From: Coriaria nepalensis
Taxonomy: Eukaryota; Streptophyta; Magnoliopsida; Cucurbitales; Coriariaceae
Direction of reading: 5' to 3'
DNA length: 64,000 nt
Assembly: GCA_027186245.1 (NCBI GenBank)
Contig: CP114495.1
Span: 2,309,001-2,373,000, forward strand
In this document: one piece after another, positions 35,460 through 49,004 of the stretch
Layout of the letters: each line of letters opens with the position of its first letter
Position numbering within the stretch: position 1 is the first letter of the stretch
The notes under the pieces: generated by a model
Databases searched by the model: none
Seen by the model: only the letters and a program-made list of their open reading frames with translations
Told to the model about the DNA's origin: nothing
Position numbers and translations under genes: made by a program

Positions 35460-37236
35460 ATCTCTTATGCGCCGTTATGTACGGTTGAATAGAATATTAG
35501 ATTAAAATCGCCCCCCTGTGTTTTCAATTTTTCAGTTTATCGACCACTGTATTTTAAAAACTTCTTTTAAAAACCCAACCAAGATATGCTACCATTTCCA
35601 TCCTTACCGGGCCAGCACGAGGCCGAAAAAAGAGGGGGGGAAAAAAAAAGTGGGGAAAAGGAACAGTTGCTGATACATATTAATAATATCATTGATTATT
35701 AACTATTATGATTTATGCATTTTTAATTTAAGAAAAAAATTGATAACGGTTAGGTTTATGTCTGAATCGAACCAAAATTTTGTTCGGATTTCTAAATCAT
35801 TTGGATTTGTAATAAGTGAATAATTAAAAAATGGTCATATTTAATTATGAAAATTATCCGAATCCGAATAACCAGACACTCTTACCCAAAAGCATACAGT
35901 ATCACACCTATTCCTTTACTCACGATCAACTATTGTAAGCTGTAAGGAAAAAAATAATAACCGGGAATTTTCCCGAAGTGGTAGTATGCCTTAAGTAGAA
36001 TGTTTCAGGTGTAACTCTATAACTATTGCAAGCTGTATATTATGTAGCCGCCGGATTCTCTTGTAGGTGAAGCTAGATTATAGCAAAAATGCTAACACTT
36101 GGCGTATTCTCGGAAGTTGTTCGTCACTTGTTTATTCCCTCTATGATTACTTAATTTGATAAAAATTTACAAGAAAACTAAAAGATATGAATCGATTACT
36201 TGAATTGGGAAAGAAATTAGATATAACACATGAATAAGAATTTATTCGTACAAATTTGCACGCCACATGAGTCTCGATCCGAAAAACACTCTACTTCATT
36301 CCTATTGCAGCCAAGGGATTCTGAACTGGGTCTGGCCTCACGGCGTGAATTGGGTGCATGGCGTGCTCGTAGGAATTAATGAAGCATTTCCCCTGGTGAA
36401 TTGTGATTGTATTTTAAGTCATGATTTTGTGATCTTCTTTCTAAATACGACTAATGATTAGAGTTATTAAGTGTGTTTAGTATCAATAGAACTAATTAGG
36501 ATTTGGGATTGTGAGAACTAAATCAGCTAGTCACCCATTTTGTGAATATATCTCACGTTAGAAATATAATCTCTTAGAACTCAACATATAGGAAATAGAA
36601 GTCACTCTATTAATTGATAATTAGTAATAGGTTGGACGTCCAATTTTGTATATAGTATTATAATTAGACGCCTACACGTAATAAATTAATCGTCATATTT
36701 GTTTTCCTTATTATCTATTCATTTTGAGTTTGAAGTCCAATCTCTACGTTAAATTCTGCCATTAGAGGAAGTTGGATTCATGTAGTCTATGTAACCGATT
36801 TTCGTCGGACGTTTTTGTCTTAAGTCTGTCTCATGTTTCATTTATTCTTCAACCAATTTAAAAATTATATTTTAAACTAAAGTTTAATATGTTTAGGTGA
36901 TGATGGAAGAACTTCACTCCTTTCAATCGCTCTATGAAAAAATTGGAGTTATTTATTTATTTTATTTAATAATTCCATTCTCAGTTCTTAGAATCCAGAT
37001 CCATGCATATGCCACAAGTCTTTGTTTGCATTTCCACACCATGTCCCTACATTTCCCGCGTGTTTCAATCTTACCCGAAACTTCCGCGCACCGAAAGTTA
37101 TACCCAAAACCTGAATTTTATCAGTTTTGTTACGAAACCAAAAACCCAAGTTAACTAATGCATATAAATATCAGTTGCTCTAGAACAAAGGAACTGACAA
37201 GTAGTAAGTGTGATCAAAGTAGAGAGAGAGAGTATA
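35460..37236. other. Intergenic and promoter of KCS-B
   Basis: No gene recognised. The KCS-B TATA box lies at 37163-37170. Frames at 36267-36461 and 36897-37154 have no recognisable features. Confidence 0.5.
37163..37170 (+). promoter_or_regulatory. TATA box of KCS-B
   Basis: TATAAATA lies in gcatataaatatc, 74 bases before the ATG at 37237, a usual distance for a plant core promoter with a short leader. Confidence 0.6.
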
Positions 37237-38875
37237 ATGATGGAGAGTATAGATATTGAAGAGGAGAGCTTAACTGCTCAAATGGCGTTGAAGAACTCCA
37301 CCTCCGCCGTCATCAAAGTCCGAACACGTCTGCCCGATTTTCTACAATCGGTCAAGCTCAAGTACGTCAAGTTAGGCTATGCCTACTCATTCAACCCCGT
37401 CACCATTCTTATGCTCCTCGTCTTTTTTCCTTTGCTTCTATCCATTCTTTTCCAGCTCCCCGATCTAAAACTTGACCCGGTTTATGTCCTGTGGGACCTA
37501 CTGCATGAAACCAGTCATCCTCTCACACATCAGTGGTATACAACCGATGTAAGAGAGAGTTTCTTATCCACAAAACTACTTGGTTCAGCTCTGCTGGCTG
37601 CTCTTTCTCTTTGGTTTCTATCGAGCAAAGCAATCCCGCGGACAGGTTTATCTTGTAGACTTTGCTTGTTATAAACCGGAAGATGCTCGCAAAGTCACAA
37701 AAGATGAATTCTTGAAACTAACCGAAGATTCTGGGGCCTTCGACAAAGATTCCCTCGAGTTTCAAAGAACAATAGCATCTCGTTCCGGTTTAGGTGATGA
37801 AACTTACTTGCCAAAGGGTGTCACGTCTACACCGCCTAACATCTCCATGAAGGAAGCTGGGTCCGAAGCCGAGCTAGTAATGTTTGGCGCGCTTGACCTA
37901 CTGTTTGAAAAAACCAAATTCAAACCAACAGACATAGGGATCCTTGTCGTCAACTGCAGCCTGTTCAACCCCACTCCATCTCTCTCTTCCATGATAGTCA
38001 ACCGCTATAAGCTCCGTACAGACATAAAAAGCTACAACCTTGGAGGCATGGGTTGTAGTGCGGGCCCCATCTCCGTTGACTTAGCTAAAGACATCCTTTA
38101 CGCTAACCCTAACACGTATGCCGTAGTCGTCAGCACTGAAAACCTTACTCAAAACTGGTATTTTGGAAACGAAAGGTCCATGCTTCTATGCAACTGCCTA
38201 TTTCGCATGGGCGGTGCCGCCGTGCTCTTATCCAACAAGAAGCGGGACAAAGCTTGGTCCAAGTACCAGCTAATCCATACGGTTCGAACCCATAAAGGAG
38301 CCGATAATAGAAACTACAGGTGTGTTTATCAAAGAGAAGATGAAAAGGGGTCACCTGGAATTTCACTCGCGCGGGAGTTGATGGCAGTCGCAGGCGACGC
38401 GCTGAAAACCAACATAACTACTCTGGGCCCACTGGTTCTGCCGTTTTCGGAGCAGTTAATGTTTTTCATTACGTTAGTTAGGACGGTGTTGAAAGGTGGG
38501 AAGGTGAAGCCGTATATACCGGATTTCAAACTGGCGTTTGAGCATTTCTGTATTCATGCGGGTGGACGTGCGGTTCTGGACGAGGTGCAGAGGAATCTTC
38601 AACTCAGTGAGTGGCATTTGGAGCCGTCTAGGATGACACTACACCGTTTTGGGAACACGTCGAGTAGTTCTTTGTGGTATGAGCTGGCTTATACGGAGGC
38701 GAAGGGTCGGGTTTCAAAGGGTGATCGGGTCTGGCAGATCGCATTCGGGTCTGGGTTTAAGTGTAATAGTGCGGTTTGGAGGGCATTGAGGGATATTCCG
38801 GTTTCGGAGATTTCTCAGGTTAACCCGTGGGTTGACTCGATTGACAAGTATCCGGTTAAGATCCATATTGCATGA
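37237..38875 (+). CDS. KCS: 3-ketoacyl-CoA synthase KCS-B, frame broken near 37595 or interrupted by a 97-nt intron
   Basis: This is the tandem paralog of KCS-A. The 5' part (from ATG 37237) reads [20 protein letters not shown] and the first membrane segment. The 3' part, in another frame, reads [13 protein letters not shown] to [11 protein letters not shown] and keeps the active-site Cys (codon 38054, GMGCSAG), His (HFCIHAGG) and Asn (RFGNTSSSS). Against KCS-A the frame switches inside the second membrane segment: LLGSALL continues as LFLFGFY only if 4 extra bases (gctg, a local duplication near 37595) are discounted. Two models follow. (1) A frameshifted pseudogene or assembly error; the uninterrupted ancestor would have about 544 residues. 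(2) An intron at 37549-37645 (GAT|GTAAGA ... GACAG|GTT) joins both parts in phase 0, giving 513 residues without the second membrane segment. The good conservation downstream suggests recent or no loss of constraint. There is also an extra stretch of about 12 codons after DPVYVLW. Confidence 0.8.
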
Positions 38876-39843
38876 GAGGTACACGTGCTGCATTTCTAGT
38901 GGCCTGAAGTTGTTACACGTGGAGTGAGCTGGTAGTGCCATGCAAGCGTCCAACAACTTTTCTTACTTCAAAATTATAATATATAAAACATATAATATAT
39001 GATTTTGATTATTATAAAGTATTGTTATCGTATCAATTTCACATCCCATGATCTGTGTATTTATTTATATATGTTTTAGTATTAACTAAGTTGAAAATAA
39101 ATGAATTATCAGATTCTAGTGAAATGGTTTTGCTAAGTGGGTTAGGTTTACTTATACTGCCTATGATAATTGAGACTAAATAATTTGGACAAACCAACAA
39201 ACCAGAAATTATCAGATTAAGTGTCGGTCGCCTAGCCTGTCTCAACCCTCTAGTTGATCATCATGACTAAGATAAAAAGCAGATTAGTGCTTAATTCTTT
39301 ATTGCTTATCCACGTCCTTTAGCTTTGTGAGCATTTAGCAAATTGTTCGTTTATTATGAAAAATTAATATTATCACGTGACATAGAATATAATTTTAATT
39401 ATAAATATAATTTTTATATATTTTAATTATAAACATTATTTTTATATATAATATATATAAAAATTTCTTATTTATTATTATAATAATAATGAGATATTTT
39501 ATTTAATTTATATATGATTCAAATAAATTACTATCAAGCTAATTGTAAAATTGTGAACTCCTATTTTTTCTTCTATTTTTGGACAATACCGAATATAGAG
39601 TGATTGGTATGGTTTATTTATAATAAAAAAAAATGTTTATAATACAGTCCAATAATGAATTTGGTGTCTTAACTTTTCTTCTCTCGAATGCACAAAAAAA
39701 AAAAAAAAAAGAGCACAAAACGATAATGGCTTATTAATTTGCTTTTATTATTACGTTTTCATTACAAAAGAATTGGATACTATTTCTACGAGACACGTGA
39801 TATGGGTACCCTATCTTTTGTATCAATTATATAATTTCACACT
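38876..39843. other. Convergent intergenic region between KCS-B and GULLO
   Basis: 3' flanks of both neighbours. AT-rich, with a poly(A) run near 39693-39709. No gene. Confidence 0.55.
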
Positions 39844-41844
39844 TCAGTTTGAATGGACACAAACCCTAGCATCCTTGTAAACCTTACCTGGTCTACAAAC
39901 GTATCCCTTGTTAGGAGCACAATGAATATCTTCAGAGCAAATACACAACCCTTCAAGGGCACACCCATCCTTAACAATTGTGACATTTTCTTTAAACCCT
40001 AGAACTTGATCGGTCCATTCGTTCGAAAACAACCCTGATGGATCGAATCGCTCCTTAACCTCGAAGAAGTCTTGTGCATTCTTGTACTTTTGAATTGCTC
40101 CGATAAATCCCACGTTACGATTTTTTCCCCAATGTGGTAAAGCTCCATATTTAAACAACCCAATTTGCTCGATTTCTTCAAGAAAATCCTCGTAAAGGCG
40201 GGGAGCCATAGGGTCTTTACTTCGATAATATGTGATGTCAAAGTCGATCGCATCTTCTTGCTTTCCCAAGTACGCAGTCGATGCTTTCACATACCGCATT
40301 AAAATGCCATTGTAGAGTTCCACTCCACACAATGCTTTGGGCTCCAAATTGACTAACTCTTGCACATCTTGGATAAAGCTTTTTACAGCTGATAAGCTTA
40401 CACTAAATGTAGTTTGGTGGAAAAACTCACCCTTAATCCTCGGATCCCACGCACATGCGGTTACCGTATGATCCTCAGGACTATCCAGGCAACTCCCAGA
40501 GGATTGGAGGCGATTTTGATATCCGATTACGGGGTAGCCAGTGAACAGATGACCTAATCGAAAAACGTTACATAGAAACGAAGTTAGGCTAATTAGACTG
40601 TTATTTTTCAAGTAAAAGGTCAAAGTTTATAGTTAGAGAAGTAATGTAGCATTTGTAAAAACCATATTCTCCACACACACACATATATATAGGGGCAGAA
40701 GGAAGAGGGGGCAAGTGATATTGTCCGCCCTCAAACTTTTGTAAATAACCTCCAAATATTTTTGTTAAAATGTACTTGTATCATCCTTATATATATATGT
40801 AGTCACTACCATCGTTTGTCAATCCGAAAGCAGCCAGGTTGAGCGTGGAAATGATAAGCTTTGCTCCGGCGCACTTCCCATTGCCATCATTCAAAGCTTC
40901 CTGTGTATCCTCTGCATTTCATGTTAGCAAATCACATTGATCAATATTACTAACATAGAAACTACAACCATATGTCAGTCTTTGTGTAATTGGAAAAGTA
41001 TTTATTACACAAATAGTTACCTGTGGTCCTAATAGCAGCCAATGCGAGTGAAGGTTGCGACCGGAATGGATAAAAATCATAAAGGCCGTTGCCCGAAACA
41101 TTAATGGAGGAGACACGATCATCTACTCGATAGATAGCCTGACGCTGACTAGGGAACCATGAGATATCTGCAAATTCATGTTGGCTTCCGAAGATAGCCG
41201 CTTGATCTGCCAAGTCATCATCGCTTTTCCGCACTAACGTCAAGGATCGTTTGAATAGAGGCTGCAGTTGTAGAGTAACCTGCATATAAAGGTTGCAATC
41301 ACACAGTTCTTCAGAATCAGTTGTCATTAACAAACTTAACTTGGTTCTTGGATGGTGGTCATGCAACATCATCTAAGTTGGACTCGCATTTTTGTATTTT
41401 TCAATTCTTTAACATGCTCTTTTATATATATAATATATAAATAATCGATTTTACATGCTCGTAGCTATTTGTTGGACCATACCATGATCTTCAAATCGAA
41501 AACATCATAATCAATTTGGGGCAACACCAGCTATATATAATGACGGTACCCCCATCATGTTCATGTCATTATCATATATACTTGTCGAGCTTAGTCATGG
41601 TTTGAAGTTCAGAAGTCTATGATGGTGGGGAAATAAGTATGTGTAACCGGCCACTTGTAATAAAATAAACATGTATAAGAGTTAGTGATAGCTCGGAGGT
41701 GATATACTTAAATTTTTCTATTGAAACGGCTCAGAAAAGAAGATTTCATACTTTATATATATATATTTATTTATTAGACTCATCTTCATACTAAGTAATG
41801 TCATAAGTGTACAGTTATTTAGTGACACCATGCCTGCGATATAT

Positions 41845-41889
<45 letters not shown>

Positions 41890-42901
41890 GGGAAAATAAA
41901 AATAATTTCTCTCATTCATATTAAATTACTAATAATTTAAAAGAGTTAAAACTGATAGAAAACTATTCAACAATATATATCAAGCACTATTCGCATGAGT
42001 TAAATCCAAAATCATATTCTTATATTATATTAAATTAAATTACTATTATCTCAAAATTTTAAATTATTAAAATATAACTTAAGATATATATTAAGCATTG
42101 AGAAAATACTAATAGTCAAGACTTTGTATAAAAATAAATAAAATAAAATAAAAATATATATATTATATAATATCAATAAATAAGTAATAAACATAAATAA
42201 ATAAAAAAGAAAGTCTCACTTACCTGAGAAATAACTCCAAGAACACCAAGTGAAACTTTGGCCGCACCGAGTTCTTTGTTACCATCAGTCAACCTTCTAA
42301 CCTTCACATATCCATCCGCTTCTCCACCAGGACTCACAATCTTAACTTCTAAAACATAATCATGAACCGAACTCCCTTTCCCCCACAGAGAACTCCCATG
42401 AGCACCTGTCCCCAACAACCCACCGATAGTCAGACCCCACCAATACGGTGTATACGGCAGAGCCAACCCCGCCTTGGCTGCCTCGTCGATCAGCTGCCTC
42501 AATGTCACGCCGCTCTCCACGGTCATTGTCAACACATCGAGGTCGACCTTCAACACCCGGTTGAGATACTTTGTGCTTATAAGGAGCGATCCACCTCGTC
42601 CGGTTTCGTCAGGACAGACAAGTTTCGGTATACTGTGAGAGAAGCGAGTTGCAACCTTCATTTTGACTAGATTCTTCGTTGCGTTTGAGACTATGGAGAT
42701 GAGTTCGTTTTCTGTGGTCGGATAAGCAACATGTTGCGCGCGGCATGTTGTTCGATCCGGGAACATACCGTAAGTGTTTTTTATGGTGCAGTTTGAATTT
42801 AACGACGAGCATTTGATTGGGTCATCTGGAGGACTAGCTCCCACCACCAATACGAATACTGAGAGGATCATGAGACATGATAAAATTTTCAGAAACGACA
42901 T
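39844..42901 (-). CDS. GULLO: L-gulono-1,4-lactone oxidase-like FAD enzyme (GULLO family)
   Basis: Four exons on the minus strand: 42901-42224, 41279-41021, 40911-40810 and 40553-39844, giving 582 residues, usual for the family. An N-terminal signal peptide (about residues 1-23, hydrophobic, ends VVGAS) suggests secretion or passage through the ER. The FAD-binding type 4 (PCMH) domain covers about residues 45-225, with the SHSIPK segment and [19 protein letters not shown]. The C-terminal aldonolactone oxidase domain has [44 protein letters not shown] and the characteristic [10 protein letters not shown]. The end is Cys-rich ([15 protein letters not shown]), as in plant GULLOs. Some Arabidopsis members oxidise L-gulono-1,4-lactone toward ascorbate, but they contribute little to the plant's vitamin C. 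All splice sites are GT-AG and frame is kept. A TATA box lies at 42975-42982. Confidence 0.94.
41849..41888. repeat. (TA)n microsatellite in GULLO intron 1
   Basis: About 20 TA units in the 944-base first intron. Similar runs occur at 54000-54023, 61208-61228, 61410-61429, 62374-62403 and 63067-63097. Confidence 0.9.
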
Positions 42902-45900
42902 CTTTGTCTTTCAAGTAAAGGGCTAAGATTTTGAAGAGGGACGTTTGTGTCTACATATATAACACTGTGTGTATTATTTATACGTAGTCGTGCAAGAAAT
43001 AGCATAGAAATGCATATATAATAAATAGATCTAGATGATCTAATTGTGACAAGACATATGAAGATCGTTTGTATTATATGGCCAGAAATAGTTGTTGCAC
43101 AATCTTATCACAATCAATTTCACTTCATAATAATATTTTAAATAATATTTTAAATTTATTTAATAATATTATGAGTCTAAATATTTTATTTAAAATTTAT
43201 AACCTATCATGTAAAGAAATTCTCAATTTCCAATAGAAAAAAAAGGAATGATTATGCCGGGCACTCAATCGGAGAGAAATTGTCAAGAGTTGTGCCGTAG
43301 AAATTAGAAAATATCACTTTGATCATTGTGAACAATTTGAAGACGTTAATTTAAGTTTTGACTGGTATGATAATTTAAGTTGGGACCCATACATATCTGG
43401 TATGATACGATTATCCAAGTAATTGATATGAATTTGTAAGTTTTGAAGTTTCACTATTATTAGATAATAGACTTTTAGGATAAATCTTTGTTTTACTTTA
43501 AAATCATAAAATTTGATATTTTTGTTAAGAATCGAATCGATACTATTTGAAAATGAGTTACTTAGTATTTATAAGAATTCAGAATAAAAGTCATCCTCAA
43601 TAAATCATCATAGACATTGACTTCTTAAGGGATAAGAGATGTATAATCATACATGTCCTTTTAAGATTGTAACAATTTGGATTCGCAAAGTGAATGCGTA
43701 GTGCTAACCCAATTTCTTGAATTAAGCAAACATATGATTTTTCTTAAAGATTTCTAAAATAGCGACTTCTCATAATTAAGAGAGTACTGCAACATCAAAA
43801 AGGACGCGTAAGGATTGTTCATTGTTGTTTGTCACCATCTCTTGAACGCTTAGTTAATGCTCTAGGTTTGGTGGAACCCTTGTAATTTATGTAAGGAAGG
43901 AGTCCATCTGACATCTACTTTCTTACAAGCTTAGTGGTTGAATATTTGATGTTTGACTAATTGGAACCGTTCAAATTTACCCGACGAGTCATCTACTTTC
44001 TTCAAGGTTACTGGTCGGATATTTATTGTTTCACTTGAAATCCATTGCTGTTCCATCCGAAGTTCCGATAGCTAAAGACGAACATAATTACCTATATCTC
44101 AAAATTGAGACTTTGTCACGTGGCATATATAGCTGTTGGAATATGAAGATTTAAAGACAGAAATGATGATGAAATCGGCTAGGTTTTGTCTTAGTTTAAA
44201 CCGGCTAATAAATGTAAAATTTAAACCGGCTAATAAATGTAAAATTTAAACCGTTAGAAAACGTACTTAACTATATATATCGAACATTAAAAATAGCATC
44301 ATCTAGACATCTAGATATGTTTGAGTTTTAGACTTTTAGTAACAATTTTTGACGTGGAAAATATTTACATAAAAGAGGTTTGATATGCACGCAAGATACA
44401 TACATCATGAGGATTACTTGAATGGTTTAAACATGTCAGAACTATATTTATGATGGATACATTATGTGACATGTTTGGAACCACAATCGTAGGGATTCGA
44501 ATACATTAGGTAAACATTTTTTTTATTATTCTAAAGTAATATGGCGTGACTTTTCTTTAAATAAATAATTAAAAAAAAAACTTTATATTATTTTATTCGC
44601 TCCCACCTCTCTTTGTAACAAGGTTACAGTTTATTACAATACAGTTAATTTAATTTAATTTTAATTAATATGTTATTTTAAAAAAAATTTAAATAATTAT
44701 TTTATAAATAATTTTACATCAAATACCTTATTTTATTTTAATTATATATTAATCAAGAAGAAAAATAAAGTTAAAAAAATAAGATTTAGTTTAAAAAATT
44801 TCTATGACAAGATATGAGGTATTTTATTTATTTATAAACTTTATTTATATTCTTAAAACATATAACTAAAAGTTTCAATTAATGATAATTTTAAAAAATT
44901 TAAAATAAATTTAAAATAAATTTAAAATAAATTTAAAATAAATAAATAAAACTTAACATCCGACTTTTCATATTTAATTTTGCATTTATTTTGTTAAGAT
45001 TTTTTAAATTTAAATTCATTTTTTTATTATTTAAAATTTTCTCCCTCATATTTTATTATTTTTATATATTTTAACCTTTTTTTCTTTCTTTATTTATTTT
45101 AAATTTTTTCACTTTCATCTTCATTATTTTGATTTCTCTCTTTCTTCCTAATACATATATAATATATATATATATATATGTAAACCATAAAATAGATAAC
45201 CGCAGGTAAAATTATTTACAAAATAATTAATTAAAGTATTATATAAACTAAAATTAAATCAAATTTAAAATTCTTTACGGCAAAACGAATATAAATATTC
45301 TAAAACTCTAAACTATTTAGCGAAGTTCAAACTTATCAGATCTTAATCTAAATCATAAACACAAACTCCGTACGAAACCTAAAAATTTTTAGGTAGGTCT
45401 AGTAGTAGGAAGTAGGAGCTACGACCTCTTCCTTCTACATCCGGTTCTCTATACAAGTAGCCAAAAAAAAAAAAAAAAAAAAATTCGGTGCTTCGACCCC
45501 TTGCCGTCCGGTCGTGCTTTAACTTTTATAAAATTATTAGTCAGACAACAGCTTCCAACATTTAATGATTTAGCTTGACAGATTAAATTGAAGTTGACCG
45601 AGTCTGTTTTTCTGTTTGCATCGAGCATAAGACTGTAAGTTGCTTTCGGTTTTAGTCGGTCATGTGAATCTTGGGCTATTTCATTTTCAATTGTTTTTGC
45701 TTTTGAGGGCCCCTTGATCTGGCCTCCTCTTCAAATCTGTACAATTTAAGCCCATGGGCTTAATTTTTATTTTCTGGTCGAAGGAAAGATTCAAGGTGGC
45801 CCATCTTGAGTTGGTGGGCAGGAGCAAAATCTTCATGAGCATGTGCTTAGTATGTTCTCAAGAAAAAGATTGAAAATTGGAAACGAGTAAACTAGATTAA

Positions 45901-48238
45901 GTCTCCTAAAAACCTAAGTCTAATTTATAAATATTACAAAAGTTACAAAGAGGTGTTTGGAAAGACTTTCTCTTTCTTGGTTTTGGAAATCGATTTTGGC
46001 AATCGTTACAAAGAGATGCCAAGAAAAACCTATTGAGCCACCTTCTTTTTCTCTCCTCTTTGACCTAGTAGCAGCCACCTTCTTCTTGGGTTCGTGCTTG
46101 AGAGCAAAAAGCCCCCAAACAAGCACCTAAGTTCTTTTTCATATCATTTGAATCTTGTTATCTCTATATGAGATTTTTTTTTCTTTCCTTAAAGAAGTTT
46201 TTTCAATATTTGTATTGAGATTTTAGATACACGATGACATTTATGTAGAAGATAAAGAACTTGACATGTAGAAGATAAAGAACTTGACATTTATGATTTT
46301 TTTTATGAAACTTTTTTTTTTTGTGTTTTCTAGTTTGGATATTTGTACGAAAATCTTTTTAAGTTTTTTTTTAAAGAGTTGATATATATAGAATATGTAA
46401 TAATTTTAGAAGTTTATTGAGTAAGTTTCAAGATTTAAGGGATCTGATCTTAATAGATGAATATTTTCACTCTTTATCTTTTTTTTGTTTTTTTATTTAA
46501 AGAGTATTTGATTGTAATCTTTTAATTATTTATGTATTTTTTTATTATATAAATGAAATATATTTTCTTTTGAAAAAACAAAACAAAAAAAAAAAACTTT
46601 GAAAACATGTTTGGTTGGGTAACAATTGAGACCCCTTTTAATGTCCAAATCCGAAATTCATTTATAAAATTGAAAAATAGCTCAAATCGATTTCTGAAAA
46701 TCATGTTTTAAACTTGTTCTTCGCCACTTTCTCAAAACCGTATTTCAATAATCGTCTGACACAAAATCGGTGGCCAAACACGTTTTTTGGTTCATTTTGG
46801 CCATTTTTTTTTTTTTTGAAATTCAAATGTTTTTAAAACACATGATCAAACATATAAGTCTAGTTTAATAAGTTTGAATAATCTAAGTCTAGTAAAATGA
46901 AAGTTTATGAGGGATGAATCTAATTTATTCATTGGAAAAAGATTAAATTAATCTAAAGTACTAAGTTAAGATGAGCTAATTATTAGGTATACCCATATAT
47001 GCTCATTATTTGGCCTTGCAAAAGTCCTTCAAATGATTAGTTGGAGGCAATAAGCCCGACCCACTTAAAATGTGATTCATGTCAAACCATTAACTCAATG
47101 ATTGAGGTGATATTTTCTCTTTTCTCAAAATTGTCATTCTTCCAATTGTGTAAAAAAAAACAAAAAAAGAACCCAAATTATAATTATTTTCAATTGAAAG
47201 GTAATTTGTTTTTTAATCCTTTTTCGGATCTCACTTTTTCTCTGTGCATGAAAGTTAGTGTAACTCTTACAAAGTTTTAGATGTAATATATGTTTAATAA
47301 TTAAAAAAAAAAGGTAATTAAGAAGATAAGATAATTAGAATACCAAGTCTATGTCCAACTTTTAATCACATCAAGAAACACAATTCCTAGAGTATTGACG
47401 TTTGATTCTTTAATCTCTAGGCCTTGTTTTTCAAAAGGAAGATTCGAAAAGCTAATGGCAAAGTTACATATCAACATATTAGAATTATGAAAGTGTTGGT
47501 TGCCCACATGGATTGACCCCACCACCACCATCACCAACCGTGATTAGCCAACTAATTGTGCTCTAATTTCATAACCAGCCGTTTATAGTGACGTCTTAAT
47601 AAAAAATAAAGAAAAAGAAAAAAATATATTAATTTTTTAACGACATGAGCTGGAAATCGGTCAGTTAATGTTTATCCATTTATGGACTATTTTTGGAAAT
47701 CGTGGTTGACCATAGTGGTATTTAGCAAATTATTTGTATCCGCTATACCCATTTATCCATTTGTTGACGGGCGGATACGGACGGATCTACTTTAGGGCGG
47801 GTGGGTATCCATCCAGATAATTATAGAATCCTAAAACTAATCATTATAACATCCTTAAACATCTAGTGTGAATGATGAGAAGATATGAGATTTTTACTTG
47901 TGTTCGTCTATCGGGGATTCAAATTATAAATTAATGTTTATCATATTCGTATTTTGGATTGTGCAATTATTAGAATATTGATTTTTGTTGTAAATTATGA
48001 TGTTGATGAATGATTTGATATTTTGTGAGTTACGATTGTTTGTAGTTTGTACTGTATACTTTGAAGTTAAATTTTATCTGATAAATTGACTAATTTACAC
48101 TGTCCAAATTATGATTTCTTTGTTTTCATATCGATAATGATGATAGTTGATGAGTATATCTTAAACAAATTTGTAATGTTATAAAAAATGTCATAAATTA
48201 TATTGATATTTAAACAATGTATATATAGGATACATATA
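42902..48238. other. Long AT-rich intergenic region
   Basis: No gene recognised over 5.3 kb. Small tandem duplications are visible: aaaccggctaataaatgtaa repeats near 44202-44250, tttaaaataaa repeats near 44900-44945, and a 27-base repeat (with tgtagaagataaagaacttg) near 46244-46290. Poly(A) lies at 45463-45482. Near 47755-47830 a ggcggatacgg and gggtgggtatcc pair hints at another MITE, but I could not set its ends. Short frames here (45920-46126, 46522-46704, 47349-47537) have no recognisable features. Confidence 0.45.
42975..42982 (-). promoter_or_regulatory. TATA box of GULLO
   Basis: TATAAATA on the minus strand, 74 bases before the ATG. A second tatatat lies nearer (about 42952-42960) and could serve instead. 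Confidence 0.5.
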
Positions 48239-48239
48239 T

Positions 48240-49004
48240 GTTAAGGAAATCACAAGAGATTTGTACATAATCATAGCAAATAAATAAAGGTTTGATTTGA
48301 GGAGAAAATTATGGATTTGATATTTCTGTTATATGCCCCGCAAAATCGACGTGCCATCGGTAATAGAGATTTCATCGCACATGAACTAAAAATAGGACCA
48401 ACTAAGAGGTTTGGTAAGTAAATCAGCAAGTTGATCAATGGTCGAGATGTGAGAAACAGTGAGGAGACCTTTGGTGACAAGATCCCGAACAAAGTGAATA
48501 TTAATAGAAATGTGTTTCATGCGAGAATGCATGACCGGGTTAAGGGATAAGTGTGTGGCATGGATGTTGTCACGGAAGATGAGAGGATAACGTGGAAGCG
48601 GAGTGAGAAGCTTAGAAAAGAGGTTTTGTATCTAGCAAACTTCGGAGGTGGTGTAAGTAAGAGTATGATATTTAGCCTTAGTGGAAGAGCGAGCAACGAC
48701 ACGCTATTTACGAGAGCTCTACGTAATTGGATTAGGACAAAGAAATATGATAAATGCCAAAGTGGAGGTGCGATCGGTGGGATTGTCGGCCCAATCAAAT
48801 TCAGAATAGGCAGTGATAGTGAAATCAAGAGATCGACGGAGGAGTAGGCCGTGACCGAGGGTGCCCTTGAGGTAACGAAGATGATGCTTAACAGGAGACC
48901 AATGAACGTGGGAGCACCCATAAACTAAGCAAAATGACTGACCGGGAATGAGATATCCGACCGGGTAAGAGTGAAATATTGGAGGGCACCTATAGCTTGA
49001 CAAA
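48240..49004 (-). mobile_element. Ty1/copia fragment B (end of RT, RNase H, 3' end)
   Basis: On the minus strand it starts at GALQYFTLTRSDIS, a motif before the RNase H domain of copia elements. It continues with VKHHLRYLKGTLGHGLLLRR, SSRKQRVVARSSTKAEYHTL and the terminal THLSLNPVMHSRMKHISINI-type segment, then RDLVTKGLLTVSHISTIDQL followed by ADLLTKPLS. A purine-rich ggggcata lies near 48331-48338, where the polypurine tract is expected. Stops are present. The left part may hold a truncated LTR (inference). Confidence 0.75.

Noticed and set aside
47755..47830. Possible MITE end with GGCGGATACGG/GGGTGGGTATCC
   Set aside because: I could not find matching terminal inverted repeats and a target duplication.
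48551..48847. 98-codon plus-strand frame
   Set aside because: Antisense shadow of the copia RNase H region.
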